Positions 29,721 through 39,087 of a stretch of 64,000 nucleotides of DNA are shown here, in pieces. Both the position numbers and the translations under genes were made by a program. The stretch comes from Cohnella ginsengisoli (GTDB taxonomy: Bacteria; Bacillota; Bacilli; Paenibacillales; Paenibacillaceae), in contig NZ_JAPDHZ010000002.1 of NCBI RefSeq assembly GCF_029525555.1, forward strand, positions 843,868-907,867, read 5' to 3'. Each line of letters starts with the position of its first letter. Positions within the stretch are counted from its first letter, which is position 1. The notes under the pieces were generated by a model. It worked only from the letters and a program-made list of their open reading frames with translations. It was not told where the DNA came from and ran no database searches.

Positions 29721-30594
29721 TTAGCCGTACAGCGTGCCCGTGTTGATGAGCGGCGTCGCCGCACGGTCGGACACGACCGCGACCATCAGATTGTTGATCA
29801 TTGCCGCGCGACGCTCCGCATCGAGCTCGATGCCGTTTTCCACAAGCTGCCGCAGCGCGGCGTCCACCATGAATACGGCGCCTTCTACGATCTTCGCCCG
29901 GGCCGCGATAATCGCGATCGCTTGCTGGCGCTGCAGCATGGCGCTGGCGATCTCGGGCGCATAAGCCAAATGGGTCAGCCGGGTCTCGAGCACTTCGATG
30001 CCCGCGACATGAAGCCTGTTCTGCAGCTCCGCCGACAGCTCCGACGCCACCTCGTCCGAGTTGCCGCGCAGCGACTGGCTGGGCTCGTCGGTAAACGTGT
30101 CGTATGCGTACTTCGCCGCCGTATGTCGGATCGACGTCTCGCTGGTCAGTTCGACGAACCGCTCGTAATCGTCCACATCGAACACCGCTTTAGCCGTATC
30201 CGATACGCGGAATACGACGACGGCCCCGATCTCGATCGGATTGCCCTCGGCATCGTTCACCTTCAGCGTGTTGCTCGTGAAGTTGCGAACCTTTCGCGAT
30301 ACTCTCTTTTTTACGGTAAAAGGCAGCACGATCCAGAGCCCGCTGCGCGATACCGTCCCGATATAGCTGCCGAAAAACGTGATTACCTTCGCTTGGTTCG
30401 GCTGAACGATCGTCAGCGAGCTCATCATGATCATGGCCAGCACGAACAGTACGATCCCCAATACGATGAGCCCGCCGTCCGGTTCGGGCTTGTCGCCGCC
30501 TACGGCCAGCAATGCAATCCCCCCCGGCCAGCGAGGCCAGGCTCAATAGTAGCGCCAAAAATCCGTTCATATGCCAAGCGCTTTTTTCAGCCAC
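29721..30594 (-). CDS. SPFH/band-7 domain membrane protein (one frameshift)
   Basis: About 290 residues after repair. Two N-terminal hydrophobic helices (GFLALLLSLASLAGG and GLIVLGIVLFVLAMIMMSS) are followed by a full SPFH domain (VQPNQAKVITFFGSYIGTV, RVSDTAKAVFDVDDYERFV) and a helical tail (QRQQAIAIIAARAKIVEGAV). Such proteins form oligomeric membrane scaffolds. The start is GTG at 30594 behind GGGGGAG. The frame breaks in the 7-base C run at 30519-30525; six bases restore AGGIALLAVGGDK. Its promoter and the small RHH gene downstream make a two-gene unit. Confidence 0.85.
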
Positions 30595-30633
30595 CGGGAA
30601 TCTCCCCCTTCACAATATTATATATATATTACT

Positions 30634-30662
30634 ATGATATCACTTTTGTAATCATCTGTAAA
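30634..30662 (-). promoter_or_regulatory. Sigma-A-like promoter of the SPFH gene
   Basis: Minus strand TTTACA (30657-30662), 17-bp spacer, TATCAT (30634-30639), about 40 bp before the GTG start, in the most AT-rich stretch of the window. The rest of the 370-bp gap up to 30961 holds only the island terminator; no gene is supported there. Confidence 0.65.
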
Positions 30663-30824
30663 TAAAGGCTCTACCATGCGCCCCCCTCGTCCAAAAGCTT
30701 CTATCGCTGCTTCCCTCTCTCTGTCATTAGACAAAAACATGGCGCGAAGAGTAAGGGGGGCTTCCGATTCTACGACAACCGCATCGCCGCGTCCGCCTAT
30801 CCGTCTCCTCCTTCACGGCATGCC

Positions 30825-30856
30825 AAAAGGCCGGCCGCGTTCGCCCGCGGCCGGCC
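30825..30856 (-). terminator. Terminator of the apiose island operon
   Basis: Minus-strand 11-bp perfect stem GGCCGGCCGCG/CGCGGCCGGCC with a 6-base loop and T4, about 105 bp after the apsD stop. Confidence 0.75.
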
Positions 30857-30961
30857 GGTCATGCGCAGACGGTTCGAACGCTCAGCGCTTGTTATTCTCT
30901 CTCGTGTGTCGGCATGGTTCCCCGATCGTCGTTTTGTTTGTCTCTGTCGTCCAAGTCGTCC

Positions 30962-32023
30962 TTATTTCCCATGAAATGTCGGAATGGCAACCGGCATCCG
31001 GCTGGCCGCACTCTCATAGACGCCGAAAGCCATCCGCAGCGTGATCAGATTGTCCGCCCCGCTCGTCTCGAACGGTTCGCCGGTGTTCAAACAATCGATG
31101 AAATGCGACTGCAGGCGGAAATGGCTTTCCTCGTGATCGAGTTCCGACGTCTCCAAAATCGTTTCCTCCCCGGACCCGTCGGCGGAGACGACCGCGATAC
31201 GGCCGGACGTGTCGTACTTCAGCGTGCCGCGTTCGCCGTCGATCGCAAGCTGTTCAAGGTGAACGGGGCCTACCGTTTCGCCGAGCGGCCGTTCGAGCTT
31301 CTGCCGGGTTGCCCAGCTGGCGTCGAGCAATCCGAAGAAGCCTTCTGCCCCCAGCACGACGATCCCGCTGTCTTCGCCTTCAATGTACGGACTGATGCGC
31401 TGCACTTCCGCGTACAGCCGGTCGGGCGTACCGAACAGAAACCGCCAAGTATCAAACCAATGTACGCCCATCTCATAAAAGAGCAGCTTTGGCATCTCCC
31501 GGAAAAAAGGCTGCGGAATCGCAACGCCCGGCGCCATGCGCGGCGTGTAGTAGTCGGTGTGCACGTAGCGCGCCATGCGGACCGTTCCGATCCGCCCCTC
31601 GTCCAGCACGCGCTTGATCGTCCGGAACGGCTGCAGCCACCGCCAGTTTTCCGTCACCATCAGCCGAACGCCCCCTTCCTCAGCGGCGGCCACGATCGCT
31701 TCCGCCTCCTCAAGCGACGGCGCGAACGGCTTCTGGCACATGATGTGCTTGCCCGCGGCGGCGGCTTTGGACGCGTACGCCAGATGGGTTTCCGGCCCGG
31801 TCACGATGTCGACGATATCGATGTCGGCCGAAGCCAGCATCTCGTCAAGCGACGTGTACAACGCGTCCGCCGACACGCCGAATTCGGCGGCGCGCCGCTC
31901 CATTTTCTCCCGGCTCCGGTTGCACAACGCGGTCACTTGGACACCGGGAATCCGGCTCCACGCCCTCAGATGCTTCTCCGACCAGTAGCCGGTGCCGACC
32001 AGTCCGACCTTCCACGCATTCAT
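30962..32023 (-). CDS. apsD: Gfo/Idh/MocA oxidoreductase, probable D-apiose dehydrogenase
   Basis: 353-residue NAD(P)-dependent sugar dehydrogenase. The Rossmann motif is VGLVGTGYWSEKHL (residues 6-19). CQKPFAPS replaces the common EKP motif but keeps the catalytic Lys-Pro. The C-terminal GFO_IDH_MocA domain has YEMGVHWFDTWRFLFG. Known ApsD enzymes of this family oxidise D-apiose to apionolactone. The name rests mainly on context: it is the last gene of a run with lactonase, oxidoisomerase, DUF1537 kinase and RuBisCO-like genes, the published set for oxidative apiose breakdown. The ATG lies 6 bp after the oxidoisomerase stop. Without the context only a generic dehydrogenase could be called. 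Confidence 0.75.
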   Translation of the reverse strand: MNAWKVGLVGTGYWSEKHLRAWSRIPGVQVTALCNRSREKMERRAAEFGVSADALYTSLDEMLASADIDIVDIVTGPETHLAYASKAAAAGKHIMCQKPFAPSLEEAEAIVAAAEEGGVRLMVTENWRWLQPFRTIKRVLDEGRIGTVRMARYVHTDYYTPRMAPGVAIPQPFFREMPKLLFYEMGVHWFDTWRFLFGTPDRLYAEVQRISPYIEGEDSGIVVLGAEGFFGLLDASWATRQKLERPLGETVGPVHLEQLAIDGERGTLKYDTSGRIAVVSADGSGEETILETSELDHEESHFRLQSHFIDCLNTGEPFETSGADNLITLRMAFGVYESAASRMPVAIPTFHGK

Positions 32024-32029
32024 CCGTCC

Positions 32030-32894
32030 TTATCCCTCCGCTTTCAGCGCTTGCAGCTTTTCGGGATGCAGCATGATATCGATCTGCTCGCGAATGCTTT
32101 CCGGCCGGAACAGCTCTCGCCAGCCTTCCTTGATCATCGCCTTGCGTCCGTACTCGATCGCCACGAGGCATGCGTCCGAGAACGGGTTGACCTTTTCGAA
32201 CACGATGGCGAGCTCGATGTTGATGTGCCCCAGCATGAAATCCTTCGCCGCCTCGTACGGCACGCCGCGCGAGACAGCCTCCTCCATGGCTTCGCCGAGC
32301 ACGGTCGCCATCATCGCGCCGACCGTCTCCGCCATCGCAGGCTCCAGCACCGCCATCTGCTCCACCGTAATCCGGTGGGCGCGCATGACCGGCGCGTACA
32401 TCTCCCTCGCGATGCGCTCGCCTGCTTCATAATCCGCTTCCGGCCCCTGCATCAGCGCGCAGACAATCGCTTGTTTCGCCGCCACGCCGCCGAACAGATC
32501 GCGCTTGGCTTCCCCCCGTCGTCTCGTCGTTGAAGACCGGCGGGTGGCAGGGGTGAGTCACGAAATACGTGACGTCGTCCCGCTTGGGCAGCTGGTCCAG
32601 ATAGGCGGCGGCCGGGTCGAGTACGATCAGCATGGCGCCGCTTCGCATCTGCGGCACGACGCCCGCGGATATCCTTCCGATCGCCACGTCCGGCACGGCG
32701 AGAATGACGATGTCGGCACCCGCCACCGCTTCATCCTGCGCCGTCGCGGCGAGTCCGCGCTCCGCGAGACGCGCGACGCCCCGCTCGCCGATCTCCACGC
32801 AGCGGATCCGATGGCTTCCTTTCCTTAAGTTGTCCGCGATGCGGCAGCCCATCTTGCCCCCCGCGCCGATCAGCGCTATCGTCCGAGTTTCCAT
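32030..32894 (-). CDS. apnO: Probable D-apionate oxidoisomerase (ApnO-like; one frameshift)
   Basis: About 287 residues after repair. An N-terminal Rossmann domain (TIALIGAGGKMGCRIADNL; IVILAVPDVAIGRI; THPCHPPVFND) is joined to a helical C-terminal domain of the phosphogluconate-dehydrogenase C type (EQMAVLEPAMAETVGAM, DFMLGHINIELAIVF). This two-domain layout fits ApnO, which oxidises D-apionate with NAD+ and isomerises it to 3-oxo-isoapionate. The frame breaks in the 6-base C run at 32512-32517; five bases give TTGEAKRDLFGGVAAKQAI. It sits between the lactonase and apsD. Domain calls are firm; substrate is inferred from neighbours. Confidence 0.8.
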
Positions 32895-32939
32895 CTCGCT
32901 TCCCCCCTCTTATCGTATCTTTTGAAGTCATTTAATAGC

Positions 32940-34828
32940 TTAATTCCAGTCAGCAAGGGGACTGGTCCCGCCGTCGACGCCGTCCAGACAGGCGAAGCCG
33001 TAAGGCGCCAATGTCAGCTTCCGGACCGGCGCATCCGCTCCCCCTCCCGCTACATGGACCTTCAGCTCCGCGCCCGTATAATTGGCCGCGATCAGCCTTC
33101 TGCGGCCGTTCAGCCGCAACGCCAGCGCGCCGGCGGCGAGCGGACGGTCGACGCGCACATCGAGCAGCTCGGCCCCCGCCCACTCTTCAGCGAGCTTCAG
33201 CAGCTCGTAGACGGGATGCACCGAGGCGCCGCCTTCCGGCATGAGGCCGAGGGCGCCGGCATCCTCGTGGAGCGTGACGCGGTCCGCGCCTGCCCGGCCC
33301 AACTGCGCGAGGCAGCCGAGCGTCCAAACCGCACCGAACGGCGTCCGCAGCCGGGCGTCCTCCCAGCCCTCGCGCCGCTCCGCCTTGGCGGCTTCGACTT
33401 CATTCGCCGCGTACGGATTCACCCGCGGCTTGAACGTGACCGGCCCGACGTGCAGCGGAAGCGAGCCCGCCCGCGCTTTGGCTGTCCGCACGGTCGCCGG
33501 CTGCGCCTCCAACGTCTCGATAATCGACGCGTCGTCGAACGCGTGAATCTGCGGATTAATCGCGTAGACGGCGTAATCCATGTCCTCGAGCGGAAGCTCC
33601 GCCCGGTTGAATTCGGCGAAATTTCCGCGCGTTCCGCCGCCGATCGGCAGCCGCACGCCTGCCGCTGCCAATGCGGACGCCAGCTGCCGGTTCAAAGCGA
33701 GGGTCGTGCCGAACTCGCCCTCGGGGTATACGGTAACGCCGCAAACAGTGACGGCGTAAGGCTTCAACGCTTCGGCAAGCGCCTCCAGCTGCCCCGTCCG
33801 ATCGCTGCCTTCGCGGGCGTCCGCGATCGCCTCGATCAGCAGCTCCGCCCCGCAGAAGTTCGCGCTCTCCGCGGCGCCGGTCAGCAACTCCCGCCAACCG
33901 GGCTCCCCCCCAGCTTTAGCGGAACATGAAGATGCGCCGGACGAAGCGCCGCCAGCAGCTCCAGCTCCCGTTCCGTCCGATCTGGCCGTACCGGCGCATA
34001 GCCGACGCCCGGCTTCGGCAGTCTGCCGACCCCGTCGGGGCCGACGGTGACGACCGTCGCCTTCGCGCTGCCGTTCTCCGCTTGCTTCTTTGACTGTTCG
34101 GCCGTTCCGGCCAACCGCAGCGTTACCCGCTGCCGCACGATCTCGCCGTCTTCCACCAGAACGGGATACGGGATGGCGAGCGGGGTGCAGAATGTTTTGA
34201 ACGACGCGTCCGTCCAATTGCGCTGATCCTCGGTCTCGAACCGGTCGCCTTCGAACCGCAGCTCCAGCTCTCCACAGGCCGTGCCATGCCGCATGCCCGT
34301 GAAGCCGATGAACGGACTGTCCGGCGAGATCAGCTCCGGAAACCGGCTTGTCCGCATGCCCTCCGGCGATTCGAGCGTGACGGGCTCGCCCGCCAACGTG
34401 ACCGGATGCAACACGCAGAAGCCGATCCGGTTGCGCAGGAAAGCGCGGCGCGCGCGTCCGTCCATGGCAAACGTCACCGTTCCGTCCGGCGTGCCTTCGA
34501 TCCGGCCGTCCCAGACAAAATCGATCTCGTCGTTGACATGCTCCGCCGTAAAGCGGACGCGGAACGACGCGCCGTCCCGCTCCACCTGAAGGTCAGTGAA
34601 CGCGGGCGGCACCGTGCCCCAGTTTTTGTCCCGAACGGCCGCATACACGCCTCTTACGATCTCGTCCCCGTCTAGCTTGATATACCGCAGGCCTCCGTCG
34701 GCGAACAAAGCCTCCACCGGTCCCGCCTGCAGCAAGGTTTCGGCCGGTTGCTGCGGCTTCGGCGCTCCAACGGATTGTTGCGCCTCTCCCCGTCCCCTCG
34801 ATTCGCTTCGTTTATCCAGCTCCGTCAT
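32940..34828 (-). CDS. apnL: Probable D-apionate lactonase (ApnL-like; one frameshift)
   Basis: About 629 residues. The N-terminal beta-rich domain (VEALFADGGLRYIKLDGDEIVRGVY; GFTGMRHGTACGELELRFEGD) is followed by a probable TIM barrel (VGYAPVRPDRTERELELLAAL; AIADAREGSDRTGQLEALAEAL; IGGGTRGNFAEFNRAELP; VYAINPQIHAFDDASIIETL) and a small C-terminal beta domain. The size and three-part layout match the D-apionate lactonase family as I recall it; no enzyme motif independently proves activity. The frame breaks in the 7-base C run at 33905-33911; eight (or five) bases restore LGGEPGWRELL. I chose ATG 34828, with GGGAGG upstream. It would open the product of ApsD for ApnO. Confidence 0.72.
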
Positions 34829-34972
34829 GCCGGCTACCTGCCTCCCGTCGTCATTCGCCCGCCGCATAGGCTGTTCAGCCCAACAAACGCCTTTACGCCG
34901 TTAACTGCTAGTTGTCGCTGATCCACCTGCACTGCAGCGCCATTCACCATGCGCTTTCCAGCTGCGCCCGCT

Positions 34973-36343
34973 TTACCTTCCGTCCCGCACGCGCACGAAA
35001 TAATCGTCTACGCCCACTTGGCCGCCCTTCAGCGCCAGCTCCTTGCCGTCGAACGCCGGATTTTCCGCGTGGCTCAGACAGAGCGGTCCGCCGGGGGCGA
35101 TCGGCATGAGGCATTCCAGCCCGTAGATGCCGAGCTCCCGCGTCACATAGCCCGACGTGTCCCCGCCTGCCACCAGAAATCGCTGCAGACCAGCCGTACC
35201 GACGACCTCCCGGGTCAGCTTGCCCAGCTGCTCGCCGAGCAGCCGGCCGGTGTCGAGCGACGCGTGCCCGGCGCGCGCCATGCTGCTTCTGAGCCGCTCC
35301 GTCTGCAGGTTCTCCGGCCCCAGCGCGGTGTAGAGCAGCGGACTGCTGCCATCGCCGAGCACGGCCAGCGCCTCTTCCCGCAGCTTGCCGCGGTATGCCT
35401 CCGCCTCGTCAGGCACGACCAGCCGCTCCACGTCGACCGGAATGCCCCGGAACCCGTTCGCGAGCGCATAACCGATCTGCGCCTCGGTCACGGGCGAGCA
35501 GCTGCCCGATACGGCAAACAGCTGCTTCACGGGCCCCCGCGCCTCGAACAGAGCGACGTCCGGCTCCGTCAGACCCGTCCGTCGCCAATGGGCGCAGAGC
35601 GCATATTCGACGCCCGACGAACCGATGACGAACCGGCTGCCCCGCTCCGCCGCCTCCTGCCAGATCAGCGCTCCTGCTCGCTCCAGCCGCTCCTCGTCCA
35701 GCACGTCGAACAGCACCAGCTCCGGTTCCTCCGCCAGCAGCCGCTTCAGCCGCTCCGCCGCCGACGCTTCGTCGCCGTCCAGGGCCAGAATGTCCATCAG
35801 CCCGACGGTCAGCTTCGTCTGCTTCGCCAGATGCAGCCGCAGGTCCGCTTCGTCCATCGGCGTAACCGGGTGGCGGGACATCGTCGGATGCCGGTCGAGC
35901 CGGTGTACCGTATTGCCCCCCTTGGCGAAATGATTCCCGAACACCGTGTACCGGCCAAGCGCCGGCGCGCCAACGAGCAGCGGGATCGGATGCGCGTCGC
36001 CGAACGCGGCGCGTCCCAGCTCGGCCGCCTTGCCGATGCTGCCGATATCGGGCGACGAATCGAACGTCGAGCACATTTTGTAATGAACGACGGGCGTGCC
36101 GGAGGCGCGCAAATAGGCGAACACCGGCCCCAGCTCCGCCTCCATCTCCGCCGGGCTCATCGAGCGGCTGACGCCGGCGATGCCGAACGCGCGAATGCCG
36201 CGGAACCGGGTAGCGAGCAGCTCCGCGGACGGCGGGGCAAGGAACAGCACCGTTCGCACGCCTCCCAGCGCCAGCGCCTCCATCACGTCCGTCGAGCCGG
36301 TGAAATCGTCCGCATAATAGCTGAGCAGCAGTTCACTTGTCAT
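34973..36343 (-). CDS. oiaK: DUF1537-family acid-sugar kinase, probable 3-oxo-isoapionate kinase
   Basis: 456 residues. The N-terminal SBD_N domain opens with LLSYYADDFTGSTDVMEALA, the family's hallmark, and HYKMCSTFDSSPDIGSIG follows. The C-terminal nucleotide-binding domain carries FAVSGSCSPVTEAQIGYA and the ATP-binding GGDTSGYVTRELG and PGGPLC motifs. OiaK phosphorylates 3-oxo-isoapionate at O4. I chose ATG at 36343 (MTSELLL...); the reading frame is open further upstream, but that stretch would overlap the RuBisCO-like gene. It lies 19 bp after that gene, whose product would act on the kinase's product. Confidence 0.83.
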   Translation of the reverse strand: MTSELLLSYYADDFTGSTDVMEALALGGVRTVLFLAPPSAELLATRFRGIRAFGIAGVSRSMSPAEMEAELGPVFAYLRASGTPVVHYKMCSTFDSSPDIGSIGKAAELGRAAFGDAHPIPLLVGAPALGRYTVFGNHFAKGGNTVHRLDRHPTMSRHPVTPMDEADLRLHLAKQTKLTVGLMDILALDGDEASAAERLKRLLAEEPELVLFDVLDEERLERAGALIWQEAAERGSRFVIGSSGVEYALCAHWRRTGLTEPDVALFEARGPVKQLFAVSGSCSPVTEAQIGYALANGFRGIPVDVERLVVPDEAEAYRGKLREEALAVLGDGSSPLLYTALGPENLQTERLRSSMARAGHASLDTGRLLGEQLGKLTREVVGTAGLQRFLVAGGDTSGYVTRELGIYGLECLMPIAPGGPLCLSHAENPAFDGKELALKGGQVGVDDYFVRVRDGR

Positions 36344-36362
36344 CGTCTCTATCGTTCCTTCC

Positions 36363-37634
36363 TTATCCGCTGCGGGAAAATGTCTCCAGCGCCCGCCGCA
36401 GCTCCGCATGGCGTTCCGCATACGTCTCGCGCGGAATGCCGGCGATCGCCGCTTCCCATGCCTGCTGCATGCTGCGCACGCCGGCGGCCGGGCCGTCCGG
36501 ATGCGCCATGATGCCGCCGCCCGCGATATTCATGAGGTCGTACGTGCCCAGTTGCCGGTACGTGCGTTCCGCCGTCGCGGCCGACTGGCCGGACGACAGG
36601 ACCGGCATGCAGGCATGCGCGCCGCCCGCAAAGGGTTCCCGGAGCGCGCGAACCGAGCGGATGACGGATTCGTTGCTTTCGTAGAACTTGCTGTCCAGCG
36701 CGTTCACATGCAGATGATCCGCGCCCGCCAACCGGCACAGCTTCTGGTAAGCCGCGAATTCCATGCCGAGCGCCGGACTGCGCGTCATCATGCCCCACTG
36801 GTTGCGATGGCCGTGGATCGGCAGCTCGCTGTAGCCGTTCAGATGCGCAAGCCCGGCCAGACCGATGCTCTGGATGCTGACCATAATGCACGTGCCGCCG
36901 TGCGCGCACACCAAGTCATGACGGCGTTTCAGCTCGTCGATGTCGCCCGTAATGTTGAAGGCGTACATGACCTTCTTGCCCGTCCGATCCGCCGCCCGTT
37001 CGATCTCCTCCATGACGGCCTTCACCTTGTCCTCGATCGGCGCGAACGTCGGGCTCGCGTTGAGCTCGTCGTCCTTGATGAAGTCGAGGCCGGCGTCCGC
37101 CAGCTCCCGAACCAGCAGCCGCAGCTCTTCGACCGTAAGGCCGATGCTCGGCTTCACGATCGTGCCGATGATGGGACGGCCCAGTACGCCGGCCAGCCGG
37201 CGCGTACCTTCTACGCCGAACTTCGGGCCCCGGTACCTTCTGCAAAACGCTTCGGGCAGCTCCAGATCGAGCAGCCGCAAGCCCGAGAATTCCTGCAGCT
37301 CGTACAGGTTCCCGGCTACCGTCGCCATCAGGTTCGGAATGGACGGGCCGAAGTTGTGCATCGGGAATTCAAGCGTCACCCTGCCGCGCCGGTACAAGCC
37401 GTCCCATTCCTTGGGCGGCTTCGCCCCCGGCAGCGACGGCTCGCGGACCGGCTCCAGCTCCTCGATGCCGACGATACGGGCAGCGCTTCGAGCCTTAACC
37501 TCGTCCGTCTCGCCCGGCACGGCCACGAACGTGCCGGTCGATTGCTCGCCGGCCATCACCTCCGCCGCACGACCCAGCGCATGCGGCGTCTCGATGAGAT
37601 ACGTCGACCGGACGACGTCCCGTTCGCCGCTCAT
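36363..37634 (-). CDS. RuBisCO-like protein, probable 3-oxo-isoapionate-4-phosphate processing enzyme (OiaX or OiaC type)
   Basis: 423 residues, RuBisCO large-chain fold. By-eye alignment keeps Asn109 (spinach N123), Lys161 in IVKPSIGL (K175), the metal-site KDDE at 187-190 (carbamylated K201, D203, E204), His276/Arg277 (H294/R295), Lys316 (K334, loop 6) and GGG 372-374 (403-405). RuBisCO-like enzymes OiaC and OiaX act on 3-oxo-isoapionate 4-phosphate, by decarboxylation or by transcarboxylation/hydrolysis to 3-phosphoglycerate plus glycolate. No tetrulose-phosphate isomerase gene is nearby, which favours the OiaX type (inference). The start overlaps the glycosidase stop by 4 bp and has GAGGAGG upstream. 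It is not a carbon-fixing RuBisCO. Confidence 0.82.
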   Translation of the reverse strand: MSGERDVVRSTYLIETPHALGRAAEVMAGEQSTGTFVAVPGETDEVKARSAARIVGIEELEPVREPSLPGAKPPKEWDGLYRRGRVTLEFPMHNFGPSIPNLMATVAGNLYELQEFSGLRLLDLELPEAFCRRYRGPKFGVEGTRRLAGVLGRPIIGTIVKPSIGLTVEELRLLVRELADAGLDFIKDDELNASPTFAPIEDKVKAVMEEIERAADRTGKKVMYAFNITGDIDELKRRHDLVCAHGGTCIMVSIQSIGLAGLAHLNGYSELPIHGHRNQWGMMTRSPALGMEFAAYQKLCRLAGADHLHVNALDSKFYESNESVIRSVRALREPFAGGAHACMPVLSSGQSAATAERTYRQLGTYDLMNIAGGGIMAHPDGPAAGVRSMQQAWEAAIAGIPRETYAERHAELRRALETFSRSG

Positions 37635-38908
37635 CGGTTCCGCCTCCTCGCAAGCAGCAGCGCATCGGCATTGCGTCCGTGCATGGCGATCTCGGTGACG
37701 CCTCCTTCAATGCGCAAGCGCGGTTTCAGCACGCTTCGCGTCCCCAGCTCCAGAAGGTCGACGTCATAGCCGCCCAGGTCCGCCTCGATACAAGTCCCCA
37801 TATCGTAAGGCATATACACCGCGATCACGCTGTCGTCCGGCGATGCCGCCATCGTGACATGCTCCGCGTATTTCAACACCCGATGCTGACTCGGCTCCAC
37901 ATCGAACAGGCCGAACGATTCGAGCAGCCATTTGCCGTAGGCGACGTCTCCCGCGCCCGGCAGCAGCAGCGCAGTCCGCCAGTCCGCCGGCGTTCCCCAG
38001 GCTTCTTCGCTGGTGAACGGCTGACCCGCCTTGTGCCACGACCAGACGCCGTGCGCGCCGTACGTGAAGCCCGCCTTGGCGCCCGACAGCACGCTATCCC
38101 AGAACGAGCGGCGAATATCCGGCGCGTTAAATCGACCATAACGGTTAAAATACCCGATCGCCTCGTAATAGGGCTCCCCGTTCACGATCGGGCGCTTCAC
38201 CGGCAGTCCGTAATGATACGAAGCGCCCGTCACGGCGCGCGCCTCCGGCGAATGCCCTTGCTGGTACATGTAGAAGTCGTAGTCCGGATGCCCGATCAAC
38301 CGGCCGTCCAGCTCCAGGCCCGGCTTCGGATGGTACGAGATCAGCGATTCCGGCTGCCGCTTCTTCAACAGCTCCATCGCCGTCCGGTACATGCCGAACG
38401 CCGCTTCGGTCGGCAGGTCCGTGTCGCCGCTGATCAGATAAACCGGCTCGCTCGGTCCGAGCGTCCGCACCACCGTATCGATATAGCCGGGAAGCGCCTC
38501 ATCCGGCATGACGAGCTCCGGATGAAAGCCGGCAGCCCACGTATCCCGCACATAATTGACCCACAGCACGATGAGCGCCGGCACGAAGCCGTGCGCCCGA
38601 GCCATCTCCAGCATCCGGCCGGCCTTCGCGAAGTAAGCGGGATCGGGGCTGTGGAAGTCCCAGCCGTCGCCTTCCGCCTTCGCCGCGAACGGCCGCAGCT
38701 CGTCGGTGCCGCCCGACATGTCGTGAACGATCGGCAGGATACTGATCTGTACGGCGTTGAACCCCTGCGCCGCCCGGAAGCGGAGATAGTCCTCCCATTC
38801 CTCCAGCGTCGCGTTCGTGAATGCGTTCCACACGGTATCGGCCAGATAGAAAAAGGGCCTGCCATCCGCCAGGAAGCGGTCTTTCGTTTCGGCTATGCTA
38901 AGCAACAT
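37631..38908 (-). CDS. DUF4038/GH140-family glycosidase, probable cytoplasmic apiosidase
   Basis: 425 residues. The DUF4038 N-terminus FLADGRPFFYLADTVWNAF is followed by the (beta/alpha)8 barrel. Candidate catalytic acids are Asp162 in YLISGDTD and Glu245 in RPIVNGEPYYE, matching the conserved acids of GH140, a family whose founding activity is hydrolysis of apiose linkages in rhamnogalacturonan II. A C-terminal beta domain (DUF5060/collagen-binding-like; YMPYDMGTCIEADLGGYDVDLL) ends it. There is no signal peptide, so it should act on glycosides after import by the adjacent ABC transporter. It is coupled by a 4-bp overlap to the RuBisCO-like gene. The 179 bp between it and the upstream permease show no gene. 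Confidence 0.8.
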   Translation of the reverse strand: MLLSIAETKDRFLADGRPFFYLADTVWNAFTNATLEEWEDYLRFRAAQGFNAVQISILPIVHDMSGGTDELRPFAAKAEGDGWDFHSPDPAYFAKAGRMLEMARAHGFVPALIVLWVNYVRDTWAAGFHPELVMPDEALPGYIDTVVRTLGPSEPVYLISGDTDLPTEAAFGMYRTAMELLKKRQPESLISYHPKPGLELDGRLIGHPDYDFYMYQQGHSPEARAVTGASYHYGLPVKRPIVNGEPYYEAIGYFNRYGRFNAPDIRRSFWDSVLSGAKAGFTYGAHGVWSWHKAGQPFTSEEAWGTPADWRTALLLPGAGDVAYGKWLLESFGLFDVEPSQHRVLKYAEHVTMAASPDDSVIAVYMPYDMGTCIEADLGGYDVDLLELGTRSVLKPRLRIEGGVTEIAMHGRNADALLLARRRNR

Positions 38909-39087
38909 GTCTCCACCTCGCGCATAAGTTCGTCATCTTCTATCCTACAGAACGGGAAGCGTTTCGTATTTAGCGAATATCGCACGATTCGCAGCCCGCG
39001 GTACGCGCCTGCCGCCCGTCCCGCCGTCCCGGCGTTCGGCCGCTTGCATATTTGTGAAGTCCCGCCTCCGTACCCGTATACGCCGAC

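Noticed and set aside
30676..31044. Possible 122-codon plus-strand gene in the gap before apsD
   Set aside because: No ribosome-binding site, Arg/Ser/Pro-rich composition, crosses the operon terminator and overlaps the end of apsD.
30914..32533. Long plus-strand open frame of about 540 codons opposite apsD and apnO
   Set aside because: It is antisense to two well-supported genes and reads as Arg/His/Pro-rich sequence with no domain, typical of GC-rich antisense frames. The same applies to long plus-strand frames at 34949-36511, 36408-37769, 37679-39283, 40966-42561 and 46727-48244.
36363..37634. True carbon-fixing RuBisCO
   Set aside because: No phosphoribulokinase or small subunit is present, the sequence is a RuBisCO-like type, and all neighbours belong to sugar-acid catabolism.
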